DNA of 64,000 nt, from NCBI GenBank assembly GCA_012934845.2, contig WNNJ02003593.1, positions 62,001 to 126,000 of the forward strand. Direction: 5' to 3'. The position numbers were made by a program, and so were the translations under genes. Below the pieces are notes generated by a model. That model ran no database searches. It saw only the letters and a program-made list of their open reading frames with translations, and was not told the origin of the DNA. Each line of letters opens with the position of its first letter. Position 1 is the stretch's first letter. This DNA is from Pomphorhynchus laevis. Taxonomy: Eukaryota; Acanthocephala; Palaeacanthocephala; Echinorhynchida; Pomphorhynchidae. Shown here in pieces: positions 37,901-43,989 of this stretch.

Positions 37901-40241
37901 AGGTTCACCAATAAATTAAAATAAAATAGAGAAAAAATCAAATTTCGTACATTGGCAAGAAGTATTTAAAGGATGCAATATGTTATGTTTACCGTTAGTA
38001 TTACCGACATTTGTATTTTTAAAGTTACTAAATGATACGTAAAAACAACTGAATATTAAGTAACTATTATTGAAAACCAATTTATATTTTTAATTCGGTT
38101 CAAATCAAAATCGCGGTTTATACTTTATATCGGCAATCTTAGGAATAAAATTGCATTTTTGTGAATATAAATTAGAATAATAGAGCTAGGGAGCCGACTA
38201 CGTCGCTGTTGTTTACAGTGAAAACTGATAGCAAATATTTTACAGCATTAATTAAAGGTTTACGATGATCGAAAGTATTTTAAAGTGATTGTATTACATT
38301 TTAATATTTATATTTAATTAACACGCGATGTGATTTACTGCACTTGATAAAGTACAGTATATAAATTTTTGTAATTAGGATATAATTATCTAATTCTTCT
38401 TATTGTGGCTTGACATTATACTCAGAAGTATTATTCCTTTTCGTAATACAACAGGACGCTACTAATTGCCCGAGTGGGTATCATTTACCTACATTTTACA
38501 ATATAGGTCTGGGTCAGCAGCTGATAAGGCCCACACAGACTGCTTAGTAAATGACCCCTGCCTACATAGTGAAATGTAGGTCTGGGCCAGCAGCTGATGA
38601 GACCCGGCTTATTATTAGCATACTACTGTATCAAGAAAAGGCGCAATACTTGTGAGCATAATGTCGTGCCACAACCAGAAGAATTTCTACTAACAGTTGC
38701 AATCAAGTTATATAATATAATTATACATTATCTTATATATCGTTTGTATAAAAGTATATAATGCTTTATATATCTTATGCGATTCATATAATTGTTTTTG
38801 TTAACAATATTATCCATGTTTATCTCAATTCTGATTTTAGGGATGTATACTCGAGGGTATTAACCTTTCATATTTGCTGCGCAATTTAATATACTATGAT
38901 AAAGAAAATTCGATTTTACGAGGATTCTTCAAAGACATAAATAGCCACCGCTCTGTACTGCATTTTATATACAATCTTATTAGTAGTGATCACCGTAAGA
39001 AGAATTCAATGCTTGATGAAATGATGCGTATATTTCGAAATAAAATATCATCTGCTCCTGGATCCTATGAAAATATGAAACTTTTACTTTTCTTAGCTGA
39101 CAATATTGCTTATTTTCCGTATAAAACATCAAAGGAGCTTCGATCTATTCTGTCCTTAATTGATGTAACTACGAGTGCAGTTGGATTTACCGCATTACGG
39201 TATCTTAATGATGTAAGTACAATTACAAATAAGTCCCTAGATGACTAAATTATAAAAGATAATTATAAACTTTTGTGTTCAGTTAAAACAGCAGATGCAG
39301 CAAGGGTCTAGTATCGAATATTCTCTATTGACCAGCGTTATATTCGCACCGCTTATACTTAATGAACTAAAAAGCTATCTTTCGGAAATGTATGGAATTA
39401 AACATAAGTATATTTATTCCAAATTAATTGCGGATATTTACATTCTTTTCTTAATTTAGCGATAACGAATCTGGTGAGGATAATGATACAAACCGCATCA
39501 TTTACGCCAATGTAGTCGTACGCCAGCGTATTTTTGCGATATCAGTAGTTAATAAATACTTTACAAAAGCATTTCAACATACGTTAACTTCGACAAGTGC
39601 TATTGACACAGAGTTACTTAAGGTTTATGATTTTATCATTTAATTTTCCAAATATACTACGATCATTTATTCAAATTTAACTGCTTTGACTGATTTAATT
39701 AACACATTTAATCACCTTTAATTGTATTATTTCGAACGTCCTAATTTTATTCTCTTTACTTATGTTGTACATATTTATATTTGTGACTCAGATTTTATAA
39801 AATAAATTCAAAAATGCAAATATTTAACCTTCAAATAAATTTCCATTACCTAATATTTTTATTATCCGATTATTAGTAGAATTCATTACGAGGACCTGCT
39901 ATGTTATCAGGTTTAGGCCACTTGTTCTTAACCCAACGTAGCAGCAGGAAAGCTGCCCAAATACAAGCGAATAATGTATGTTCTCTGATGTAATAATTTA
40001 TATTTGTAAAATAATAATTTTTATGAACTTTAATTTAATAATAATTTATTTTTTAATGTTAATCTAATCAATGTTTCAGGAAAATTTAAAGAATTTCGCT
40101 TTTTTATTTGCTCATTATAATTTTTTGCCGTGGATTTTACAATCGCATCATGACGTCATTATTTGGATTCACGACGATATTTCGCTGGCATACTGTATAA
40201 CCATTATAATTAACATAAATTTATCCTATAATAAGCCGTAA
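1884..40241 (+). CDS. Nipped-B: Nipped-B / NIPBL / SCC2 cohesin loader, 36 exons
   Basis: Cohesin-loading factor of the SCC2/NIPBL family, which acts in the nucleus with MAU2 to load cohesin on DNA and stimulate its ATPase. I joined 36 exons (given by cluster in the following entries) through GT-AG junctions with matching phase. They sum to 4326 nt, 1441 residues plus TAA, with no internal stop. From residue about 330 onward the order of segments follows human NIPBL as I remember it: HEAT repeats with LVRSKAIKCMAMLAEIDP, ISIREASVTMISYS, DTGISVRLRAVQALSSLI, LLFLADNIAYFPYKT. The first 300 residues are divergent and far shorter than the N-terminus of vertebrate NIPBL; total length is close to yeast Scc2 (about 1490). 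Long introns carry transposon debris; 20 of 35 introns are 134 nt or less. The 3' end is the least certain part. Confidence 0.93.
2422..2640 (-). mobile_element. Hairpin-CGAAA PLE-like terminal repeat, copy 1
   Basis: Read on the - strand this copy has ATCCTGATGATAGCAG, a short loop, then a partner strand and CGAA, followed by an AT-rich run and TCTATTCACTCTCTCC. Further copies lie at 3640-3735, 3920-3990 and 4057-4140 (same strand), about 4310-4390 (+ strand) and 25660-25775. The adjacent stretch at 2550-2640, which looks like an exon on the + strand, is part of the repeat because it recurs at about 4205-4260. Penelope-like elements are known to end in CTGANGA-hairpin-GAAA motifs, so this is probably a short PLE derivative. 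Confidence 0.55.
2806..3217 (+). CDS. Nipped-B: Nipped-B exons 2-4
   Basis: Exons 2806-2980, 3028-3059 and 3092-3217, separated by introns of 47 and 32 nt. Together they encode residues 24 to about 134, including GLRYNLRSSRGLVQNS, an acidic stretch around LVDDEFACDTIDDD and a Ser/Asn-rich tail. Phases 1-2-1-1 fit. The 32-nt intron (3060-3091) is needed because reading through it meets a stop, and skipping exon 3 also breaks the frame. This N-terminal region is too divergent to align by eye to NIPBL. Confidence 0.75.
3640..4390. repeat. Cluster of hairpin-CGAAA repeat ends and a duplicated 75-bp block
   Basis: Four copies of the repeat end described at 2422 lie here, the last (about 4310-4390) inverted relative to the others. 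Between them a block with GATCGACGATCGATC and GCGGTTGATCGCGATAGCC occurs twice (about 3798-3872 and 3968-4048). The inverted last copy contains GTTAGCTATCGAAAATTTG. The arrangement is a chain of head-to-tail and head-to-head ends with no reverse transcriptase between them, all inside intron 4 of Nipped-B. Confidence 0.6.
5026..5234 (+). CDS. Nipped-B: Nipped-B exons 5-6
   Basis: Exons 5026-5097 and 5146-5234, split by a 48-nt intron with donor GTTTAA and acceptor TTTTAG. They encode residues up to about 188, with the helices TLSMLNETITSLISGF and VESLKYLLLDSSQLKVSNLL. Joining exon 4 straight to 5026 keeps frame (phase 1). A short open stretch after an acceptor at 3423 does not join either neighbour in frame and was left out. 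Confidence 0.78.
5444..6411. mobile_element. PLE remnant with GIY-YIG domain inside a 260-bp inverted repeat
   Basis: The + strand of about 5870-6245 encodes a decayed GIY-YIG endonuclease end of a Penelope-like element. It has a CLNCPAKYFGQTKQGLTSRI segment (the Cys pair and the YFG and R positions of the domain) and downstream LSIRLIRESKHINGYSN. The ends, 5444-5700 and 6130-6411, are inverted copies of each other, both including the hairpin GACTATTGCAATAGTC followed by GAAAA (degenerate on the left). PLEs often sit as partial inverted or tandem copies, which would explain the layout. The coding part is broken. It lies in Nipped-B intron 6. Confidence 0.75.
7102..7191 (+). CDS. Nipped-B: Nipped-B exon 7
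   Basis: A 90-nt phase 0-0 exon between TTTAAAG and GTTTGC, encoding 30 residues with the amphipathic helix LLGKAIHLLTKWALDFLHSA. It is isolated between kilobase introns: the one upstream (5235-7101) holds the inverted-repeat PLE, the one downstream (7192-8521) holds a duplicated 372-bp repeat. Confidence 0.78.
7376..8070. repeat. Direct duplication of a repeat of about 372 bp
   Basis: Two head-to-tail copies (from about 7376 and about 7747) share ACTTTTTTAGTATTACACTT, the stretch GAATGCACCTACCAATGGGG, GGCCCTGTAGCAACAAACTT and a tail near GGTTTAAAATCA. Composition is GC-richer than the surrounding intron. No reading frame or pol III box A/B pair was found, so the class is unknown. Confidence 0.7.
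8522..8729 (+). CDS. Nipped-B: Nipped-B exon 8
   Basis: Acceptor TCTTTTAG at 8521 and donor GTATAA at 8730; phase 0 in, phase 1 out. It encodes residues about 219-287, a helical segment including VDLIVRIVLNCISSPIMKSS. This resembles the NIPBL segment containing CLTALNIMTSPHMPK, which would place it just before the conserved hook region; the match is recalled, not computed. Confidence 0.75.
9090..11110 (+). mobile_element. Five clustered copies of a structured PLE terminal module
   Basis: Copies of the pseudoknot module lie near 9105-9180, 9555-9645, 10140-10225, 10560-10640 and 10930-11010. Most are followed by the conserved TTATTTATTAGTCAATTCAT run, an AT-rich spacer, and an outer end like ACGTAGACTCAGTTAGCTGA. 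The stretch 9930-10071 encodes the C-terminal tail of the same family's reverse transcriptase (ending MDNK), directly before the third module. About 210 bp at 9170-9380 are repeated at 9625-9855. The copies are diverged and mostly lack coding sequence. They fill intron 8 of Nipped-B. Confidence 0.75.
11954..12235 (+). CDS. Nipped-B: Nipped-B exons 9-10
   Basis: Exons 11954-12087 and 12152-12235 with a 64-nt intron. Exon 9 begins after CATGTAG, the only acceptor that gives an open frame from phase 1. Exon 10 ends at donor GTATGT (12236), which restores phase 0; the nearer GTAACG at 12231 would not fit exon 11. Residues about 288-360. The end of exon 10, STALQSICN, runs into the MIAIF of exon 11 like NIPBL LQLCAIKLVTAVF. 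Confidence 0.82.
13072..13306. mobile_element. Short MITE-like element with about 45-bp inverted ends
   Basis: Inverted ends: left ATAAAGAATTATTTGAGCTG, right its imperfect complement ending AATAATTCTTTAT. Both continue through the purine run AAAGAAAAAAGGAAAATTTT. Inside, a block of about 39 bp containing the palindrome GAAAATTACTAGGTAATTTTC split by TAG is present twice (13148-13186 and 13198-13236). No transposase. Lies in Nipped-B intron 10. I could not fix a target-site duplication. Confidence 0.6.
13571..13904 (+). CDS. Nipped-B: Nipped-B exons 11-12
   Basis: Exons 13571-13777 and 13825-13904 around a 47-nt intron with donor GTTAGT. Residues about 361-455. MIAIFPRGRSFIKERLTNII lines up with the NIPBL segment TAVFSRYEKHRQLILEEIF, and SIKQFYDGTIESCKHMFGVI with SYETAMRTAQNFLSIF. 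The order of the two segments is the same as in NIPBL. Phase 2 out, completed by exon 13. Confidence 0.88.
14590..16571 (-). mobile_element. LINE (jockey/CR1-like) remnant, reverse transcriptase and C-terminus
   Basis: Read on the - strand from 16571 down: linker, then RT blocks in order. These are PDRIHPEYL; SYRSISLLKVFERVVLKRI; the motif A equivalent FIGLSAAYDSV (16112-15714); motif B LNNGLPQGSVLFPLLF; the catalytic YADD in YIYADDTVIIST; YIGV; and near 15015-14595 a C-terminal segment GIPPADIRRDEACLSAY. The blocks lie in more than one frame and stops intervene, so it is inactive. No endonuclease domain was seen, so it is 5'-truncated. GC content is visibly higher than the host intron around it (Nipped-B intron 12). 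Clade choice is by recall of sequence style only. Confidence 0.88.
17081..17731 (+). CDS. Nipped-B: Nipped-B exons 13-16
   Basis: Exons 17081-17225, 17360-17503, 17540-17629 and 17677-17731; introns of 134, 36 and 47 nt. Residues about 456-600. FASKKKETSLYSSHVCLLET corresponds to the NIPBL region around KKCGSKQGEEDYRPLFENFV, followed by the LLLSLLGRLLV helix equivalent (VMLPFFTAALVNLVMDR). Exon 15 (YVLKMERNSYIYVYRYL) is the only frame that links exons 14 and 16 without a stop. The exon 16 donor, GTTAGA, is weak but phase-consistent. Confidence 0.87.
18607..18680. repeat. Left subterminal repeats of the Merlin element
   Basis: Three units of about 20 bp, each TTTCATGCCGTTTTT plus a 4-5 bp spacer (GATA or ACA type), follow the left terminal inverted repeat. 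They are the inverse of the longer array at the right end. Confidence 0.85.
19651..19832. repeat. Right subterminal repeat array of the Merlin element
   Basis: About nine units of AAAAACGGCATGAAATATC and close variants (ACGACATC, ATGGCATG) in tandem, ending in the right terminal inverted repeat. Units are more uniform near the end. The regular 19-20 bp spacing superficially resembles an array of short repeats, but it is the inverse of the left end and belongs to the transposon. Confidence 0.85.
19917..20239. repeat. Tandem triplication of an intron end including the 3' splice site
   Basis: A unit of 110-113 bp is repeated three times up to the true exon 17 acceptor. It contains GGAAATATTGAACATTATAA, an AT-rich stretch and TTATTATCTTTTCAGAAGAT. 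Each copy ends in TCTTTTCAG (20016, 20129, 20239). After the first two acceptors the sequence continues AAGATGAAAATAGATTGAAA; only the third leads into the coding frame. Confidence 0.9.
20240..20777 (+). CDS. Nipped-B: Nipped-B exons 17-20
   Basis: Exons 20240-20282, 20347-20431, 20473-20577 and 20631-20777; introns of 64, 41 and 53 nt. Residues about 601-727, the best-conserved part. SYDEASFHMAKILFYSNSSQ matches VDYDDACLIVRYLASM of NIPBL; LVRSKAIKCMAMLAEIDPAI matches AVRTKAMKCLSEVVAVDPSI; ISIREASVTMISYS and LAEKYYKILCDRI match TSVREAAVELLGRF and LAEQYYDMLIERI. Exon 17 uses the last of three tandemly repeated acceptors (20016, 20129, 20239). Confidence 0.96.
21541..21684 (+). pseudogene. Decayed duplicate of Nipped-B exon 20
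   Basis: A copy of the end of intron 19 and most of exon 20, about 0.95 kb downstream of the original. It starts in the intron part (ATCTTTCGTATCAA), includes the acceptor GATTAG and reads in the exon frame as DNVLICANDCLDDKN then ILIREAAVTIISHSSNK before a stop. It lacks the last third of exon 20 and its donor. Roughly one base in seven differs. It may be a dead alternative exon or a local duplication. Confidence 0.88.
22796..23045. repeat. Half of a foldback element
   Basis: Shares with 23158-23562 the sequence from CAGGATGTCAG through AATGACAAAG, TAGCTTGTACTC and CGGTGATTTAA to AGCTCCTTGTT. It corresponds to one arm of that element, diverged, in the same orientation as the left arm. Confidence 0.7.
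23158..23562. mobile_element. Foldback element with about 190-bp inverted arms
   Basis: Left arm 23158-23360 and right arm 23370-23562 are inverted copies. Both carry GGATGTCAG at the outer end, CAGTGAGATTGTCGCAAATG, CGGTGATTTAA and GAGCTCCTTGTTCTCTT toward the centre. Almost nothing separates the arms, so a transcript would fold into one long hairpin. No coding capacity; probably a non-autonomous DNA element in Nipped-B intron 20. Confidence 0.75.
23785..24720. repeat. Direct and inverted repeats of a unit of about 260-300 bp
   Basis: Three diverged direct copies begin near 23790, 24050 and 24350. They share CAGAGCATGTCATTT-like starts, GTGTACGAATATCGTCAC, CAGTTGCAACACGATC and GAGCACTAACGTTTCAACA. 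An inverted partial copy follows at about 24590-24720. A fragment of the same family occurs at 21471-21530. No reading frame of note; the terminal inversion suggests foldback or MITE ancestry. Confidence 0.7.
25173..25307 (+). CDS. Nipped-B: Nipped-B exon 21
   Basis: A 135-nt phase 0-0 exon after TTTTTAAG, ending before GTTGGC. It encodes a HEAT repeat starting DTGISVRLRAVQALSSLIIE, matching DTGISVRKRVIKILRDICIE of NIPBL almost position for position, and ending LLKRISDDAQVQ, like MIRRVNDEEGIK. The open frame continues past the donor to 25421, but the following exon joins in frame at 25307. Confidence 0.96.
26315..26541 (+). CDS. Nipped-B: Nipped-B exons 22-23
   Basis: Exons 26315-26434 and 26478-26541 around a 43-nt intron. 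Residues about 773-833. KHLISSLDSYMFSDF follows the exon 21 end as KKLVNETFQKLWF follows VNDEEGI in NIPBL. QLRSFDDFYKIARILLDFVV corresponds to the VKKACTQLVDNLVEHIL helix. Phase 1 out. Confidence 0.88.
26840..28110. mobile_element. Several foldback MITE-like copies with about 110-bp inverted ends
   Basis: One complete small unit spans about 27030-27300. Its left arm contains TATAAGCCAACAGCAGTGCG and its right arm the complement-like GTAGCGTACTGCTGTTAGCC, ending GATATATCAACTTAAAATTA. A second complete unit spans about 27550-27860. A left arm (26850-26960) and a right arm (27960-28110) stand alone. Another hairpin repeat (about 27430-27540) with GGTAGCACCTT and its complement lies between them. 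No coding sequence. In Nipped-B intron 23. Confidence 0.7.
28119..29075. repeat. 372-bp satellite, 2.6 tandem copies
   Basis: Units begin near 28119, 28491 and 28862, each with TTCATCAATTATCCTCGTGT or a one-base variant, then CTAGATGCAGCACTGTACAC, TCTGCTGAAATTTTCC and GACAGGAAACCGGAATCTGC. The last copy stops at CACTTGTGCAAA. Copies are nearly identical. The 24-bp sequence CACATGTATATCAACTTAAA plus ATTT stands at both borders (about 28084 and about 29072), as if the array sits between duplicated target sequence. Overlapping open frames in this stretch are by-products of the repeat. Confidence 0.9.
29876..30330 (+). CDS. Nipped-B: Nipped-B exons 24-26
   Basis: Exons 29876-30003, 30052-30195 and 30237-30330; introns of 48 and 41 nt. 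Residues about 834-955. LEILSIFLKYHPTLLIDQIY matches TTLFLFSKIRPQLMVKHAM; MNQLLYLISQTLKHIYAPSK matches MVICNVAKILELVVPLMEHP; ILRGCISCLWTIVSFKSHNY matches VVQHCVSCLGAVVNKVTQNF. The acceptor at 30051 is preferred over a nearer one at 30071 because only the former keeps phase 0. Confidence 0.92.
30960..31060 (+). repeat. Partial copy of the PLE terminal module
   Basis: Contains TAACATATCAGTTCCTCCTG, then TGATGACCTATATTCATCAG with a local repeat, and the following TTATTTATTAATCAGTTCAT run. Only the distal half of the module remains; the interleaved helices are lost. Confidence 0.6.
31640..34420 (+). mobile_element. Tandem cluster of PLE reverse transcriptase fragments with terminal modules
   Basis: Four + strand RT fragments of one family lie at about 31668-31990, 32560-33071, 33300-33611 and 33690-34075. 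Visible parts in order: GVPMGGNSSPIIADLFLSF (33729 onward); the catalytic MFRYIDDICVFNSNNFYSIS; a GVYLDMNIKLTLTKTTI stretch; LYRKDDIFKF; and a C-terminal tail CNDIGFLQNHLNNLIDTYFK ending MDNK. The terminal module follows the tail directly at 33080-33220, and another stands at 34325-34405. The next RT fragment starts about 10 bp after the 33.1-kb module, so copies are head to tail, as PLEs often are. All copies are broken. No GIY-YIG frame follows the RT. Confidence 0.88.
34821..35353 (+). CDS. Nipped-B: Nipped-B exons 27-30
   Basis: Exons 34821-34948, 35002-35086, 35130-35230 and 35277-35353; introns of 53, 43 and 46 nt. Residues about 956-1085. HHIILRSLLCLGLFYKEIGL matches KPALLRSLFTVGALCRHFDF; the VFYYHNGVEFIQEAAIETIG segment matches FTKHSDEEVQTKAIIGLG; VLKAFEDVILGEKQ matches VLKNLQTYLQEED. 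Exon 27 is the only phase 1-0 candidate found between exons 26 and 28. Confidence 0.93.
35354..37124. other. Nipped-B intron 30, no feature seen
   Basis: AT-rich intron sequence. I see only short AT repeats such as ACCTTATATAAAA repeated near 35900-35950, and no coding, PLE or LINE similarity. Confidence 0.5.
37125..37427 (+). CDS. Nipped-B: Nipped-B exons 31-32
   Basis: Exons 37125-37263 and 37320-37427 with a 56-nt intron. Residues about 1086-1168. GMHSTIAQVYLPMVL matches GMSSSIMQLYLKQVL, ISRLIHPAK matches LNQGLIHPVQ, and CVPFIIALSTDEDNNIRSLA matches CVPYLIAMGTDPEPAMRNKA of NIPBL. This is one of the clearest family matches in the gene. Confidence 0.97.
38495..38625. repeat. Short direct duplication in Nipped-B intron 32
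   Basis: Two copies of a block reading ACATTTTACAATATAGGTCT or ACATAGTGAAATGTAGGTCT, then GGGTCAGCAGCTGAT or GGGCCAGCAGCTGATGAG, about 80 bp apart. The GTAGGT...CAGTAGCTGATGAGG part resembles the inner part of the foldback units at 27700. No gene. The remainder of 37428-38840 shows nothing. Confidence 0.5.
38841..39622 (+). CDS. Nipped-B: Nipped-B exons 33-35
   Basis: Exons 38841-39212, 39283-39407 and 39460-39622; introns of 70 and 52 nt. Residues about 1169-1388. GINLSYLLRNLI matches GMKMSYQVQQAI; ILRGFFKDINSHRSVLHFIY matches VRGFRQDESSSALCSHLY; LLFLADNIAYFPYKT matches LLYIADNLACFPYQT; VIFAPLILNELKSYLSEMYG matches ILLLLMLKQHLKNLCG. Exon 33 is by far the longest exon (372 nt). Confidence 0.96.
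39885..39970 (-). repeat. PLE terminal module copy in the last Nipped-B intron
   Basis: On the - strand reads TTGTATTTGGGCAGC, then TGCTGCTACGTTGGGTTAAG, GTGGCCTAAACCTGATAACA and TAGCAGGTCC. It is the only copy in the last intron and lies opposite to the gene strand. Part of the first helix has been disrupted by a small insertion. Confidence 0.7.
40080..40241 (+). CDS. Nipped-B: Nipped-B exon 36, presumed last exon
   Basis: Begins after GTTTCAG in phase 0 and stays open to TAA at 40239-40241. LKENLKNFAFLFAHYN across the exon 35/36 join resembles IVKQYLDFKLLMEHLD, the last conserved piece of NIPBL before its acidic tail. The final 25 residues have no recognisable counterpart, so the exon may instead splice onward (see the candidate tail exons). 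No clear AATAAA was found just downstream. Confidence 0.7.
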   Translation, partial: ENLKNFAFLFAHYNFLPWILQSHHDVIIWIHDDISLAYCITIIININLSYNKP

Positions 40242-40604
40242 AAGTCTTTAAATTATTTGAAAATGACTATTAAAATTATTAAATATTATATTAAGGCTAC
40301 AAACCGTACAATTATTCGATATTTTGAGTAAATTTGCTACTATTGTTCTGTTATCTGAATTCGACAAATTCAGAATTTAGATTCAACTATTTTTGATGGA
40401 AGCAATTTCTAAAGTACATTTGTATGATACGTAGTAGACAATCCGTATTCAGAAGCATAATTTAGGATGTGCGTTAAAATTTTTTATTTTCACTTGAAAA
40501 TACGTCTATTAAAATTTTTTATTTAAGCATTTTTCATTTTTTCATTTCTGAATTTCGTTAGAATTCAGAAAAGTACTTCATCAAATATTGTTTGATATTT
40601 ACAG

Positions 40605-40746
40605 TGCAAATTACATTTACTTATTGATCGATTTATTGGTAAAGTTCTGTAAATTTAAAAAGTTTTTTTTCAATGTATTTCACCTAATTTTTCATTAGCT
40701 AAATTCAATACTGGACGAAGAAGAATATAGCGAAGAAGGATATGAG
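40605..40746 (+). CDS. Candidate alternative 3' exons of Nipped-B (acidic tail)
   Basis: Two short splice-bounded open stretches, 40605-40638 and 40699-40746, join in frame across a 60-nt intron. They read NYIYLLIDLLLNSI then LDEEEYSEEGYE before donor GTAAAA. This resembles the hydrophobic-then-acidic end of the conserved part of NIPBL. No strong donor in exon 36 gives the required phase 2, so they may be an alternative terminal path, remnants, or chance. Confidence 0.3.
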
Positions 40747-43700
40747 GTAAAAATTGAATTATCGCTTTCGATAAATTATAATTTGTTCTCTAGATTATAG
40801 TGTGATCTTTCAATATTCTTGACTTTAAATACATTCGCAATTTATGTTCACGCTTTACTTAACTTTTACAAAACCTACTGATTTAGTGTCATATCAATAT
40901 TCTTAGATATGTTATTCTAGATACTAAATTATTAAGTAATGAAGATCATTAGCTACGTTGCTTTCTCTACTAATTGATCAGCTACTTCATAATCTTTCCT
41001 AAAACCTGAAAGAATTTGCAGTTCATTTTCACCCACGTGAAAGAATTTGCAATTCACTTGCATTTTTGTTCTTCAAAACAATTTAAAGAATATACAAGAA
41101 TACTGGGGAATTATAATACGATACTTAGTTGAAAATCAATTATTACATAAGTTTTATGGATATAATTTTCAGCAGCATTATTCTTTTAAATATATTTAAA
41201 CTATTTATATAAAACAGACAGCGAATGCAATAGTCACTAAGAATATAATTTTTAATTTAGAAATTCAAATGTATACGATTTTAGTGCACTATATATCAAT
41301 TTATATTTAGAGATAATACGCAATAGTGTTAGATAATATCCTTACATGTTAACTGAACTAAAGAAAACATGATGTGTAGGATAGCATTTTTAAAAACTCT
41401 ATAGAGTATGAATGATTATAAAATAGCTAACTGTCATGTAATTGCCTTAATCGACAGGTAATTGACATGACATCCAGTATCAATAACATGACAGTTACAT
41501 ATAATTATAAGTTTATAACTTAAGTGAGTGTTGATGAATTAAATACAATTTAAACGTTAAGTGTTTTTATGAGCTTGTTGGTGTAGTTTGTTAAATTCAA
41601 ATTGATATTCATGTTAAACAAATAATGTTTACTGTAGTATTCCTTATAATAAAGATTTAATAACGTTATTAATTCTGAATTTAAACTTATAACGAAATTT
41701 ATTAATTTTGTAATATTTCATTGGTTTCTAAAATAGATTTTTTTATTGCGATCACTAGAAAATAACAATTTTTATCACAAACTCCATGTTTTATCAAATT
41801 TATATCACAAAAATTTTGAAAATTCCTTATTTTTCTGAAAACACTAGCATAATCTAGATAATAATAATAATAAAACTATTTGAATTATTCAAAATTATGT
41901 GAATTATTTCTTTAAAAATAATTCAAAATCAACAGTCTTTAGAAAATCAACGGTCTACTCTTTAGGTGAGATATAAAGTAATTTTAATAACTTTTAAAAT
42001 TTCAAATGTTTTATGAATATTATTATTTATGAATATAATTTAATAATTGATGCTTAGCTTTGAATGCGTCAAAGATACAAGTGAGTCATAACTTGTACTA
42101 TAAAATGCAAGTGATATGTTGAGGGAAACTATTTTTAGTATTTCCTTAAAGCAATTTGCATCAATCATAAATATTAAATATTTATTATTATGTTACATTT
42201 TACCGTAAATGTATAAAATAATTATAGAATAAAATATAAAATTTATCCTAAATAAATCCATTCATAAATTTCACACTTAATTGTAAAACACAATATTTAA
42301 AAGTAGATTTGGTTCATTAGCTAAAATGTCAATTATTTTGAAATTTGAGGTCATGCTACTTTATCAATTATTTTGATTATCAATTATTTATCAATTATTT
42401 ATCAAAATTATCAAAATTGAATTCTATTTAATTACATTTAAAGTAAAAATATGTATTGCTATTTGATTTTAAATGTTACGCTTTAGAATTGCCTTGTATT
42501 TAGCAATGTTCGAAGAAAACTGATAACACACATTTGTCGAGTGATGAAGTTTAGCCTACTTCTCTTCATCGTTCCGCGTTTTAGTATTTGTTATTGTCGT
42601 ATTTTTGACAATTTTTGTATTTTTCTGTTTAATAATTGTACAGTTACAATTTAAAAGTGTAATAAAATCGTATGATTTTCTCTTCCTGTTTATTTGGCAT
42701 ACGTTTATCTGTTTAGCATCAAGTAAAGTGTGTTTAGGCAATATGTAACGTTGTAACCTGATTACACGTCTTGCTGAATCAAAACAAATAAATAGTCATC
42801 GCGCTTTATTATTACAGAAGAATCAAAAGAGAGGAAGCGCTCCATGTCTTGGCAATGCAAAATAATTTTAGTTTTACTACTTTTACCTTATCAAGTTTAT
42901 ATTATTCAGCAGTAAAGTGTAAACCACCAAAAGCCTTGTTTGCTGCATTCTTTAATTTAACACTTGACCTTTAGAGGTTCAAAGAAGCTCCAAAGAGTTC
43001 TACTTTAAACGCATTTATAAGAATATGGGCTTTTGGATAAATTTTATTTGTTATGTATTAACAGTAGATTATTGAATTATATCCAAGTAAATATATACAT
43101 TTGCGGTGTATTCACAGCGGAAGCATTATTTTCAGATGTTAATTGTCAAACATTGCATGTTTATCGTGAAAGGCTTGTCTAATAGATTTTAATATTATGA
43201 AAATAATATTATAAGCGTAATAATATTACGCTTATAATTGCAAGGCGTCTATCTTTACATGAATGTCATGATAAAATCTAGTCAGTAGATATATTTGCCT
43301 CAACTGTACAAATACTCTTGTACTTCTCTTTTCCATTCGATGTCCAATACTTCGAAACATTTCACTAGCAATCATAAATACATCAACTTGATATCAAGAC
43401 ATTTTTATCTTAACGAACATTTTTTCTAACTTGTTGATTAAAAATAGACAGCTATGGTGAATCCTGCAGTTGGTTGATGTTATGCTGATTTCTAGACTCG
43501 GGGTAATTACCTTTTTTGCTATTTAGTGTCCTTTTTCTACAATATTTATTTTACCCGGCCCAAAGGCAAATCTGGACTCAATAAAACCGTGCAATATATT
43601 TTAATCACAATCGATCGTAATTATTGCACTATTGCTTTTACTCAAAATTACTAAGATATAACCTTTTGTTTTAATTATTTAAAACAAAAATGATTATTAA

Positions 43701-43985
43701 TTATTTAGGATTATTTTAGAATTCTAACAGTTGCTCTGGCATTTACTTACTGATTGTAATGTAATTATATATTAATCAGTTCATAAAAATTCTGAATTAT
43801 AATGTCATATTATAACTCTGATGTATCCGAATTGCAGAAAACCAATCAAAAAATTAAATTGTTTAATTTAAAATTTTATTTTAATTTTAGAAAATTAAAA
43901 AATTTATCAAATGTGCAAATTGAACTAATAGATAAAAATTATTTATCATTAGATATTAATATATTCTATAGAAGGATATATTAAT
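40747..43985. other. Gene-poor AT-rich stretch
   Basis: No confident gene. On the - strand about 43430-43280 an open piece (MFRSIGHRMEKRSTRVFVQL) has no recognised relatives. An acceptor at 42819 opens onto ESKERKRSMSW on the + strand, which could be a further tail exon of Nipped-B but lacks a supporting partner. A hairpin lies near 41430-41510 (CTGTCATGTAATTG and inverse). Confidence 0.4.
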
Positions 43986-43989
43986 CCAG

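Noticed and set aside
42556-42741. 61-codon - strand frame, Lys/Thr-rich
   Set aside because: No recognisable family, no splice support, and composition as expected from AT-rich DNA.
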